Below are positions 1 to 10,529 of a stretch of 64,000 nucleotides of DNA, one piece after another. The position numbers and the translations under genes were made by a program. The stretch comes from Bursaphelenchus xylophilus. Its lineage: Eukaryota; Nematoda; Chromadorea; Rhabditida; Aphelenchoididae. The stretch is taken from positions 7,254,001 to 7,318,000 of the forward strand of contig CAJFCV020000002.1 of the NCBI GenBank assembly GCA_904066235.2, in the 5' to 3' direction. The notes beneath the pieces are model-generated. The model saw nothing but the letters and a program-made list of their open reading frames with translations, was not told the origin of the DNA and ran no database searches. Position 1 is the first letter of the stretch. Each line of letters opens with the position of its first letter.

Positions 1-218
1 ATTCTTTTTTTTTGAAACTTCAAATTAAATTTTTTTTAATTTTACGATTTTCGAAAAAAAAAATTTTTTTTAAAATTTTTTATGCAAATTTCCCCAAATT
101 TCCTCACTTCCCCACACCTCCCTTCCCCTCATACCTTCTCGACGCTCACTCGTTGATCGGTTGCTAAGCTTGCACCTCTTTTTTGTCCCACTTCCACAGT
201 AATCTGCGGGCCGTTGTA
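1..218. other. AT-rich upstream region
   Basis: Low-complexity A/T tracts, then a pyrimidine-rich stretch ending in CCACAG just before position 200. That could be a trans-splice or 5' UTR splice acceptor for the gene starting at 219. A CACAGTAATC motif, one base from the 10-mer that recurs in the window, overlaps the acceptor. No coding evidence. Confidence 0.4.
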
Positions 219-3066
219 ATGGAAAAAGAGAAAGACAAAAAGGGCCACGGAGTCGCGCAGGTCGGCGGGTTCTTGCAGCGTCTCAAGAAGAAGGCGCAGA
301 ACAAGTTCCGCGGAGGCGACGATGGGAACGGCGGCGTGACAGCTGAGGAGAAATCCGTCAAGGTGAGTTCCAAGCCCAAAAACATTGGTTTTATGGGGCT
401 TGCGCAAAGTTTTTGAAATTTTCATGTTTTCGTGGCGGTACAAAAAAAAGTTTTTTTTTTTTGAAACTTTGACTAAGCTTGGAAAATACTGAAAATCAAG
501 AATTTCTAAGACATTTTCTGAGACATTTGTGACATTTCTCGCCGGAATCTTGCGTAAGCCACCGATTTTTTCGTCGCAAATTATTGAAAAGTGGCTGAAT
601 TTCAATTTTAACGAGTTTTTTTAGAAAAAGGATAATCAAAAGCAGACGCAGGCCCGTAGGAAGAAGAATACGGCTACGAATACTCCCAAGGAAAGCAAAT
701 CAGATGATACCGCATCCTCTATGGTCATGAAGAAGAAAGACCGAGAACGCGACAAAGATAAAGAAAAAGAGAGCGGATTGGATGCCTCCAGAAGTGTCAA
801 AAAGAAGAAGTGAGTTTGATTATAACACTACGACAGACGTATTTTACGTTCAAACCACTTCTGAGGCTTTTGCAACCATTTTGCGCCCTTGAAACAGAAT
901 GCCAAAAAATGGCGGGAAATTCGAATTTTGAATTTCACACTATGCTTTTTTTAGTGGGAGATGGAGTGTTGCTATTTTACCTTTTTTTGAATTAATTCGA
1001 TCCCTTTTGAGCCCTTGAAACACAATGCCAAATTTGGGCGGGAAATTTAAAATTTGAATTCTTTGGCATAATTATCAAACTGTGACGGTTGTATTTTACT
1101 CCACGCTCATTTCCAAAGCGATTGGATCACCTTTTGAGCCTTGCAACAGAATGCCAGAATCTGTGGGAAAGCCGGAATTCAAAACTAAAATTTCGATTTC
1201 AGCCATAAAAAGAAAGCACCGAACGCCAACGTCACCGTAATGAAGGTGGTTGAGACGGAAACCCAAATAAAGGAGGTCCCGGAGACCGTCACCGACAAAT
1301 TCAACTTCATTCCGACCATGTTAAACAAGGAGTTGAGCGGGATCCGAAAAGAATTCAACGACATCAAGGCCGAAGACAAGGCAAAGGTCCATATGGCCAT
1401 GGCGTGTCAAGATCCCGCGAATGCGGACAAGAATCGCTACAAGGTGAGAGAAATCGCGGTGTTTTTGTGTTTAGAGCGCGCTTTGAAATTTGCACGTTTT
1501 CGTGGTGGGACTCAAAAAAATTTTTCGAAAGTCAAAGCCTCTTGATGAAACTTTGGGGAAATTTAAAATAGAATTTTCCGAAGCATTTGTCAAGATTTGG
1601 GCTCTTACTGTGCAGGAATTTTTGATTTTTCGGTGGAAAATCAAAAAAATAAAAAAAAATTTTTTTCGCGATTTTTAGCGTGAAAAATTTGCATTCTACC
1701 CTAATTGGGGAGCACAATCTTTCTATGAAACATTGCTTTTTTCTCAGGATAATTCGAAAAGGTATAGCTGAAAACAATTTTTTTGACTCTCCTAATTTTC
1801 CATAGTCTCTCATCGGGAAAATTGTTGAATTTCTCGACTCTCCGCGAGAACTAGGTGCTCAAACTTTTAGCAACCAGTGGTTGACCCATTGAGACTTGCT
1901 GTGCAAAATTTCAAGTCATTTGAGGCGCTTGGGATGCTGTAATTTGCACTTTTTTTCAGAACATTCTCTGTCTGGACGCGTCGCGCGTCAGACTGTCGGA
2001 TGGGGGCTACTATCACGCGAGTGCGGTGGATTCGCGTTTTATTCTGGCCCAGTCGCCCATGTTCAACACTACCGCGCAATTTTGGGATTTGGTTCAGAAC
2101 GAAGGAGTCGAAATGGTCGGTTTTTATTGTTTTAGTCATCAAGTTTGCGATTTGTTTGAAGAATTTGAATATTTTTTAAATTTTTGCTTATTTCGTTTGG
2201 TTTTCAGATTGTGCAGTTGCATCCATGTGATGAAGGAAGAAAGTGCGCTAGATACTACCCAGGAAAAGTAGGGGAAACCAACGACTTTGGAGTGTTCAAG
2301 GTCGCGAATTGCAGAGTAAGTAGGCCACAAAAAATGTACTCCGCGAACTGCGCCCAAGCTTGGGCACTAAAGCTAGGAAAAAACGCTTCGACCTAGCTGG
2401 CACTGAATTACTATGGTAGCCCTATAGTTTTAAGGGTACCTACAAAGGCTGTGGCGACTCATTTAGTTCCATACGGAGGCAATAAGTTTAGTTCCGGACA
2501 TGTTTCATCGTATAAAGTGTAAAATCACAGGCTGCAGCCGTTTTTGAAGGGTAAGGTGGTACGTAAAAAAGAAGGTACCTCACTAGCTAAATCCACTGTC
2601 CGGGCATTGACAACGATGAATTGAGCGGGCACGCTAAATTTGGGCTAATTCCGACCAGTTACCGTAAAGTTATAAGTTGTGGCCAAAATAAGGAACTTTT
2701 ACCAGTTGGACCTATTATTATCAACAATTCTTGGTTTTCAGATCGACGCCAGCCCTGTGGAGGAGCCGACCCTCCATTTCAGTCATCTCAAAGTTAGCGG
2801 CCCTAAGGGCGAGCAAAAAGTCAAGCATGTTTTCTGGTCCAATTTCTTTTTTACACTCGTTTTATTTTCAGCAGTACGTGTACGTGATGCGCATCATCCT
2901 CTTCTACTTTATGAAGTACAATGCTGTGGAGATGTCGCAGAATTTGCTCATCTTCGTCGATGATTTTGATACCTATGCCAAAAAGTTCGAGAGAGAAGAG
3001 AAGGAAAGAAAAGAAAAGTGTCCCATTCCTGAGGCTACGGAACCCACCGATGAATTTCAGAATTGA
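219..3066 (+). CDS. Degenerate protein tyrosine phosphatase (pseudophosphatase)
   Basis: Seven exons: 219-362, 625-809, 1203-1443, 1960-2115, 2208-2315, 2742-2828 and 2872-3066, about 371 residues. The ATG at 219 follows an acceptor-like CCACAG. Residues 1-115 are a Lys/Glu-rich, probably disordered tail. The middle matches the N-terminal half of the nematode PTP domain: NRYKNILCLD, YYHASAV, FILAQSP, FWDLV and KCARYYP correspond to the conserved NRY, YIxA, Q-P and FW motifs. The usual WPD loop and HCxxGxxRS/T catalytic loop are not present. The last exon instead reads a hydrophobic stretch and a Lys/Glu-rich tail. Nematodes have a large, often sperm-enriched PTP family that includes inactive members, so a catalytically dead protein is likely. 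The acceptor of the last exon is ambiguous by three bases. Confidence 0.75.
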
Positions 3067-3545
3067 ATTTGAAAAATAAACTTTTATTTTCAGGGAAATT
3101 TGCGATTTTTTTGTGAAAAATTTCTGGTTTGCATGTTGAGCTTGCACAGTGCAAGAATTTCGTCGCGGTTCGGAAATCGCAGAACAAAAATCGAAATTTC
3201 TTGTCGCAATTTTGGGGATGCGGCTTCGAAAAATGTTCGTTTTCTGACCTGATTCCACACTGCGATTTCACCTTGGAGGAAAAACGCACAGTGCAGCCCG
3301 AAGTTATTTTTGAATTATCAGAGTATAACATCATCTATCAATTTACAACAATTATTGGCCTCAAATGCAGATTTGCAGTGCGCATTGCGCAATGGTTTGC
3401 GGAGCCCACCGAACTGCAAAAAATTTGGCCGGAACAAAAAAAAATTTGCAAAAAACAAATGTCGGTCGGCATTTGTGACCTTCCCAAAATCCATCTACAG
3501 CTACCTTCGGACATCCTCACCTCTCAACAACGCAAAAACTGAGAA
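3067..3545. other. Intergenic, MITE-like remnants
   Basis: Contains an AATAAA at about 3075 that could serve the upstream gene, then several GCACAGTGC-type short palindromes like those inside the MITEs at 9037 and 12262. A long open frame here (3129-3542) has no family resemblance and lies in this repeat-like DNA. Confidence 0.3.
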
Positions 3546-3701
3546 TTAATTCAAGTTCAAGGCAAACAGGTACACAAAGCTGGTTACACAGATGAATAAA
3601 TTTACCGCGCCCAATTCCTTCCATTTCATACCTAAAAACCAACCAAAAACAAGGTGAAAGACTTACCTTCATAGAGATCCACTTTCTCGTTGAATTTGTA
3701 C
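3546..3701 (-). CDS. Small single-pass membrane protein, C-terminal exons
   Basis: Two exons on the minus strand, 3667-3701 and 3546-3631, separated by a 35-nt intron with GTAAGT and TTTTAG ends. They read YKFNEKVDLYEG, then a short basic stretch, then a hydrophobic segment (NLFICVTSFVYLFALNL) and a stop. The upstream acceptor at 3702 requires an earlier exon in phase 2. A candidate start is the ATG at 4557, reading MSKRNPKRW on the far side of a hAT-like element (3982-4526). If joined, the protein would be about 51 residues. I do not recognise the family. The size and single membrane segment fit small ER or mitochondrial proteins, but that is inference. Confidence 0.45.
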
Positions 3702-3981
3702 CTAAAACATGGAAAACCAATCTTCTTGCTTCCATCTTGCAGCCGTAAGCTGTGGATGCAAGATTGAAAAGCGATCGCAAGCGTTTGTCAAAGAAAGTTG
3801 CGGGTTCTCCCGGATTTACACGCAATCTGACCTATTCTTTCACGAAAAAAGGAAAGAAAGGGGTTTTCGACTTCCAAAACTTGTCAGAAATGTTAGTATA
3901 GCAAAATTTGTGGCAAACGTGCCGAACAGACCGTCTAAAACAACATTTATACTCGCATAATACCTGATAAACCTTTCCCTG

Positions 3982-4526
3982 CAGGGGTGGCCACCGGGCC
4001 GGCCCGGCCCGGCGAAGCCCGGCCCGATCGGGCCTAAACGGGCCGGGCCTGGCAAATTTTGAAACGGGCCGGGCCTGCTTTTTACCGGGCCGGGCCGCGG
4101 GCCTGAGCCATTTTCAGGCCCGGCCCGGCCCGGTTTTGTCGAAATGCCAAGCGTTTGGCATTCAATGTTTTCGCGCCGGAAAAATTTTTGGATAGGTTTG
4201 TATTTTTAGTATATCAAGTTCTACAATAGTTTATTACTTTATAGTACTTTTTTGCATATATGTTATAATATAAGGTCCAAATTAGAAAATATAATACATA
4301 TAGGATAGTTCTTAGCAGATTTTAGCACACTACAGAGGCGGTAAGATCAAAGGAAAATTTCCAGCTCGCGCCCTAACCGGGCTTTTACCGGGCCGGGCCG
4401 GGCCTGATTTCTACCGGGCCGGGCCGGGCCTGCTAAATTTTGCACCGGGCCGGGCCGGGCCTGGGATTTTGCCGGGCCGGGCCCCGGGCCTGAAATTTGG
4501 AAAAAGAGGCCCGTTTGCCACCCCTG
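3982..4526. mobile_element. hAT-like GGCC-rich non-autonomous element
   Basis: Terminal inverted repeats CAGGGGTGGC(C/A)A at 3982 and their complement ending at 4526. Both ends are filled with GGGCCGGGCC subrepeats and the centre is AT-rich. CAGGGGTGGCAAACGGGCC-type ends are typical of hAT MITEs. An identical 8-bp CCTGATAA lies at 3963-3970 and 4523-4530, the right length for a hAT target duplication. However, the right copy overlaps the terminal repeat and the left copy is 11 bp outside it, so the exact boundaries are uncertain. No transposase is encoded. Confidence 0.7.
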
Positions 4527-4670
4527 ATAACCATCTTTTTGGATTTCTTTTTGACATTGCGCAACAATTTTGTGGCATTTCGTTAAAACGGGAAAATAAT
4601 TCCAAAAAATTCCGGAGAATTAAAAAGAGGAAAACTTGATCACAACTGTTAGCAACGAGAGGCACACCAT

Positions 4671-7600
4671 ATGAGTAACAATGCCGCTGTATTCTGTCTT
4701 TTGTTGTCCGTTTTATCAGTCGTAATTTTTTCATTCGGATTCTTCCGCCAGCGAAATTCTTTAAACGGAAATGAGAGTGTTTGTGCGGAAGACAGGTCTA
4801 AAATACGAAGTAATTCAAAGTTTGTACTTGTTGTTATTGATGCATTTGCTTTTGAATTTGTCAACGAGTATCCGGAAGAGTTGAAGTTTTTGCTAAACAA
4901 AAGTGATCGATTGTTTAAAGCTCATGTTCAGGCACCTACAGTAACTCTACCAAGGTTGAAGGTAACGTTGTGTGTTAGATGTTCTATTTGTAGGCTATTG
5001 TATCAGGAACAGTGCCTACTTATCTCGATGTTATATTTAATTACGCAACTTTGGAGTTCAAGGAGGATAATTGGATCAAGAGAGCTAAGGATAATGGATA
5101 TCGGTAAGATTATTTGATATATTATTGATCACGTTTCTCCATTGTGTAATATTTTAGTATTCGTTTTTATGGCGACGATACCTGGCTGAAGATGTTTCCC
5201 ACCGCTTTTGATAAATATGATGGCACTGTTTCGTTTTATGTAACTGACTACACAGAGGTTGACAACAACGTAACCCGACATTTGGATTACGACTTGAGCC
5301 ATCAAGACGAGTGGGAAGTCATGATTTTACATTATCTCGGGCTTGATCACATTGGCCATTCATTGGGTGGGAAATCAGAAAAGATTAGAGAGAAACTTAA
5401 GGAAATGGACGGAATTGTCGAAGATATCAGCATGAAATTGGCAAGTAATAAAGGTTCTTCTGACTTTGTTATTATAGAATGGAAATTACACGATGATAAT
5501 ATTGGGAGATCACGGGATGACCGAGAATGGAGGGCATGGAGGAAGTGAACCCCGGGAAAGTTATGTCCCCATCATTATGAAAACGAATGGAATGAGTGAC
5601 AATCGCGGACAAGGTATCAGACTTTTTTGTTTTGACGTGGAAGAGAAGTTTTCGTTTTTTTTGGGTAATAATAACATAAACCAGAAATTAGGGGGTCCCT
5701 TCGGGCCCCCCTAATTTCTGGAACTTTTACTTGTTCTTTTACTCCTGCTTATTGATTTTTTAAAACTTTTCCAAAGGCTCGGGGTGACATGCCTGATTCA
5801 AGTACTCAAGCTCGCAATAATCTATACAGTTTCAAATGAAAGGCTCGGGGGCCTGCGGCCCCCTCGCACGTGAAAAAGTTTCCAAACTCCTAACTTTTCA
5901 TCAAAACCTTTTCATCACAACCCAAATTGGGGATGATGTTTCATTACGTACTCAACCCAAGACATATAAAGGTACCCACTCTGCATAACTCAGCCTGTAC
6001 TTGAACCCGACCACACTCCGCTCCTGCATTTATCTTCTACAAAAAAGCTCGGGGGCCTACGGCCCCCTCGCAAAACCAATTTTCAAATTTATAATTTTTT
6101 CGTGAAACTTTTCAAACCGAAACTTCTCCCCAAAGAAACCTAAATTTTTTGATTTATCTTCACCATACTACTTTATACTTTACTCAACCCAAAACGAATA
6201 AGTAACAACTCTGCACCACTCAACTGTAGTTGAACCCGACCGCACCCCGCACTTGCATTTTACTGACTGACTGCTCCGCAAACCAAAACTTTTAAAATGA
6301 TTTTGAATTTCCCAGAGGTTTTCATTTTCTCATCAATTTTCCAAAATCAACCGACATTTTTTCCCAAATTTTTCAAAATGAATCTGATCGGCTTCATTTT
6401 GAGCGGACAGACAGACAGACGGACAGAAAATGCGACATTCTTCTGCATTTATCAGGGGGATTGTTTGTGAAATCGCAACCTTCGGGCGAAACTAAATAGA
6501 CTGAAGCTAATATTAATTTGCCTATTATGATTTGAACGATTAATAAGTTTTGTTTTTAGTGAAGTTAATAGAGCAAGTGGATGTTATTCCTACCATATCC
6601 GAGATTCTTAATTTGTGTATACCCCTTAATAATCTTGGAATATCATTTAATGCGCCATCGGGTGATGATAACAAAAACGCATTTGAAATTTTGGCCAAAA
6701 ATGTAAAACAATTTGTTAACCTATTCAAATATGAGATGGATTTATCAAGTAAGTATTAATCTACGTCATATACTATATCATACTTAAACAAATATTTTTG
6801 AATTTTTTGTAGATCTTGAAAGGTATTGCAAAGTGGAAAAGAATTATGAAAAATGTCGAGTTGAGATGAGGAATATCCAATTTGATGTCCTCAACTCTCT
6901 GCAGAATCTGGATTACAACTCTATTTACTTGTCTTTCCTCCTGATGATTACGGTAAGAGTTATATTTATGAATAATTCCTTTTCAGGGGTTCCTTTCCTT
7001 TATTTTCTTTGTCGATCTGCACAAACTTCGTTACATTGATCTGGGTTTTATTGTAATTCCATCATTTCTTTGGGGTTCGTCAAGTTTTATTGAAGAAGAA
7101 CATGACGTTTTGTAAGTTATGATGATGAAACTAAACTGTTTATTTAGAAATTTTATTGTGCCAAGCTTCGTTCTTGCCAACCTTCTGATCACCGAGAAGC
7201 CAACCAAAGTCTTTGTAATCAATGCTTTCTTTCTCATGGTCGTCCATAGAATTGTAAGAATTCCTTATGAATTTAAAAGAAGAAGATGGTTGATGGAAGA
7301 TATCCAAGAGCCGGAATATACTTATATAATGTAAGCGTGGTTACAACGATAACTGTTTTTCAGAGTGATATTATTCTTTATTACCGCATTAATTCCGGTT
7401 GTCAAAGATTGGTGGACCTTGAGAAATACACGAAAAGATTTCAAATTACTGGTTAATATTTCAATTGTAACAGTAATTACGTTGGTAAAGCATGGATTTA
7501 TTGAGTAGGTCAATCAAAGGAATACTCCAATTTTCAGACTCCCCGTTTACCCACAACTACTTGTTATGGCGACATTTTTTACTGTAAATATTCACTTCGG

Positions 7601-8250
7601 GTTGTCCCTTTGGTATTATTTTATATGTGATTTCAAAGATCTGATCTCAGTGTTGTTGTGTCAAACAGCAGGAATTTACGTTACAAGGTTAAAGCTGGAG
7701 AGCAGCTCATTGCTTGTCCTTGTTTTGTCAGCCTCTTTCTTTTATACCGTAAGTGTGTAAGTTAAATTTATCTTAATTGTAGGGAGCAAGCAATACATTA
7801 AGTTCTGTGGATGTGAATGGTGGATATGCGGGTCTCAGAGGATACAATATTGTTATCGTTGGAGCTCAAATTGCTCTAAAAGCTTATTTAGGTCCCATTA
7901 ATGTTTTCTTGGGAAGGTAAGCGACATATTATATCAATGCCTCGGATGTTCTAGTGAACTGCACAGCCAGAAGAAACATGACGATTTTCTTCCATTGATG
8001 ACACTCTTCCGGTGCTTGTCGATGACTGTGATTACCGTAATCCTCTTTTGGCAACGTAACCATCTGTTTGTTTGGAGTGTTTTTGCTCCGAAATTCCTGT
8101 TCGAGAGTACCCATCTCCTTGTTTTTACTGTTTTCTCTCTGCCTAAATTAATTTGCAACAGGTAACTCAATAAATTATTTCACACTCATTTGTTAAAACT
8201 TATTTGCATTTCTCAGAATGACAGAAGAAAGCCAAATTAGATCAGTGTAA
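4671..8250 (+). CDS. GPI ethanolamine phosphate transferase 2 (PIGG family)
   Basis: Thirteen exons give about 727 residues. The enzyme adds the side-branch ethanolamine phosphate to the second mannose of GPI-anchor precursors in the ER membrane. Visible family signatures: an N-terminal membrane anchor (residues 6-24), VLVVIDA near residue 55, the QAPTVTLPR nucleophile motif near 90, YGDDTWLKMFP, DYTEVDNNVTRHLD, HYLGLDHIGH and LGDHGMTENGGHGG. The metal ligands look intact. The C-terminal half is multi-spanning and hydrophobic and ends with a PIGG/PIGO-like HLFVWSVFAPKFL block. DYTEVDNNVTRHLD points to PIGG rather than PIGN or PIGO. Exons: 4671-4961, 4994-5103, 5158-5440, 5478-5613, 6560-6748, 6813-6952, 6987-7111, 7148-7330, 7364-7504, 7538-7748, 7783-7916, 7955-8161, 8217-8250. 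Intron 3 (5441-5477) appears to use a GC donor. Confidence 0.9.
5614..6559. repeat. Repeat-filled PIGG intron 4 with hairpins and a GACAGACAG tail
   Basis: This 946-nt intron is far longer than its neighbours and is built of repeats. A near-perfect hairpin lies at 5681-5721 (19-bp arms, one mismatch). A CTCGGGGGCC...GGCCCCCTCG palindrome occurs twice, near 5841 and 6049. A block reading TTGAACCCGACC(A/G)CA with similar flanks is repeated near 6002 and 6231. At about 6408-6427 there is GACAGACAGACGGACAG followed by CTGCATTTATC, a pattern like the 3' tails of non-LTR-derived elements in other invertebrates. No coding potential. Confidence 0.6.
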
Positions 8251-8588
8251 TGAATATTATGTTGCCTTGGACAGATGCCAGCCATCTTAACAACGATTTA
8301 TATAATCACAATTCGAGTACATAAAAAGACAAGAGAACAACAGTAGGAACTAGGTAATTAATGTGAGAAGACGCTCCAAAAGTAATTTCGTGTTTATCCA
8401 ATTGGACCGAGTTTCTTTTCTGTGAGATGTAATCAGCTGGAATGAAGATACGAGAATGTAATTACAGCCCGGATAAATAGCCGCCAGGGCGTTGAATGAT
8501 AATCTACGCGATGGCAATACATTATGTAAGAACGGTTCTAATGACGGCCGCGACTACAGCTTTTTAGGCCACAATGCACTTGAATGAG

Positions 8589-10529
8589 TTAATTCTGGAT
8601 GACTTTGGAGCCATCGACCAGCTTCTTGTACTTGCTCATGTCGTGTTGGATCATGCATTGGATGGGGGTGAAGAAACAATTGCGCGATCCAGATCCGCTG
8701 AACTTCTTCAACGCCTTGTAACTCAGATTCTGTGATTTCTTTGCGTATCCCTGGCTAAAGGTTCTGTCCATGCTTGCTTCTTCCGTATCTACACTCCGTC
8801 TGACTGGATATCGAATGTATTCTGAATCGGAAAGGGGATATAGTCGTGCTGGGTCTTCCAACGTTGACCACCTGTCGATTATGTACCTGAAATACGTCAC
8901 ATAAGGATGGCGCATTTCACAAAGTTGAATGGTAACTTATAAGGGAAGTCAGTTAAGTCGCGATCCTTTTCAAAACATGTCGCACGGTGCGGTGCGAAAA
9001 AAGGCCGAAAGTCTACGCACTTTTGAAAAAGCGTAATACTAGCCTTCCGGGAAGTCGCCGAACTGATTATTGGCGCTTGCACTATGCGAAGAAGGTCAAT
9101 GTGCGACGACACCCGAAAAAACCTATTCCACGGTGGAAAAAGCATGAAATTGCACAGTGCAAAGAAAACTTTTTTCCTCACAGTCCGTGTCGTTGATTCC
9201 AGTCGGCGACTTTCCGGAAGGGCTAGTATATTACACAGGTTTTGTTGATTGAAAAGTACTGCTTTCCTTCTTTCGTTTTTTTCAAAATCGATCCATGACT
9301 TAAGTGACTTCTCTTGTTAGGCATGTTTCATATTATCATTCAACGTATTATAGATGCCCTATCCACTTCTTGTTTCCCACGTCATATTACAGTAATCCGG
9401 GCCCTCACTTCAGACAGAAGTCACTAATGGATCCCTGATTCGCGGTTACACCTGTTTTCGACTTTTGTTCTTTGGAAACCAGTTCTCCCTGAGGCGTTTT
9501 CATGTCTGTCTGTATTTTGAGAAATTTTCTTTCAAAAACATCTTTTTGTAACAAAGTCCACTGCGAAGAGAGGATCCGCTTAAAGTGCAGATAATTTCAA
9601 ACTGAAGACATTACTTCTTGAGGGTGAGTTTCTTGGAAATTAAATGTTCTGGATCATGTCATTGTGCCCCAAAATGAGTGGGAACACATCGAAATTCATG
9701 GCCATTCCAGGCTTGCAATTAGAAGCTGTACTAATTGTAAGTGAGCATTAAGGTCAACTAAAAATTACTCACATATATTACGGAGCTCAAATAATGGTAA
9801 AAGGATTAACTTCACAAAATACAGGTGGACCCATGTTTAAAAGGCACTTTTTGGGACGCTTCTAAGATTAAAGAGTTATTGCCCGCGGACATTTCCGTGT
9901 ATTCCTATCATGAAACATGTTTTCTAAATAATTAACATTCAACGAAACCCCTTAGGGGTCATAAATTTTGATAAAAGTAAAACTTTTGAACTATGAAGAC
10001 CAAAAACAACCTGGCCTTACAAAAATTATCTGATAAACAGAATCAACATTCGAAGAAACTAACGTGGAAATAAAACAAATAAAGGGTGCAAATAAAATGG
10101 GAGTAAAGATAGAACTCAGAGTACTGCAGAGAAATTGCAGGGAAGAAGGCAGCTGCAATAATAATCGAAAAACTTTTTGCTCGGTGTTAATTCGAGAGCG
10201 ACCTACGAATATCAGGTAATTACGTAGCCAAAATGTTTTCGTATTCCGGCCAAACAACTTTTCTTAGACTCAAACGTAACATCGACAACTCATTTTCAGG
10301 TCATGACGACGTTATTTGATCTAATTTCGGAACAAGCGTTGTACACACAAGGATATAAAAAAGATGACCCTACGGATCTTGGATCAAAGAACTAATTAAT
10401 GCAGTCCACACTAACATCCGAGGTAAACAAAGAAGATGATTTTTACATCAAAGAACCCACAACTCACCCGTCAACGACCAGTAGAAAGGCGGTGATCAGC
10501 TGCAAAATTATAACCGACACCGACACCAT
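8589..10529 (-). CDS. Allatostatin-C/somatostatin-type neuropeptide precursor
   Basis: Two exons: 10468-10529 encodes the start and a signal peptide (hydrophobic run IILQLITAFLLVV), and 8589-8886 encodes the rest, about 119 residues. A long intron (8887-10467) joins them in matching phase 2 with a GTGAGT donor and TTTCAG acceptor. Near the C terminus KK dibasic sites flank a peptide containing RNCFFTPIQC, close to the PISCF/allatostatin-C signature CYFNPISC: two Cys spaced C-x6-C with P-I before the second. The Cys pair would form a disulfide ring. A further RR site lies near the middle of the precursor. The product would be secreted and act through somatostatin/allatostatin-C-like receptors. 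Family assignment rests on the motif. Confidence 0.8.
9037..9228. mobile_element. MITE, TACTAG family, copy 1
   Basis: A roughly 192-bp element in the neuropeptide gene intron. Its ends are TACTAGCCTTCCGGGAAGTCGCC and the near-complementary sequence ending GGGCTAGTA. Flanking TA dinucleotides suggest a Tc1/mariner-type element. The inside holds GCACAGTGC palindromes and CCTATTxCACxGTG, shared with the copy at 12262 in reverse orientation. Confidence 0.7.
9229..10467. other. Remainder of the neuropeptide intron
   Basis: No coding sequence recognised. It holds a TACAGTAATC motif at 9388-9397 inside a 16-bp block (GTCATATTACAGTAAT) that is repeated exactly near 28000. Confidence 0.4.

Noticed and set aside
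3129..3542. A 137-codon open frame on the plus strand
   Set aside because: No start context, no family resemblance, and it overlaps repeat-like DNA with GCACAGTGC palindromes.
3840..4734. Minus-strand frames rich in Gly-Pro-Ala-Arg
   Set aside because: They are translations of the GGGCCGGGCC repeats of the hAT-like element.
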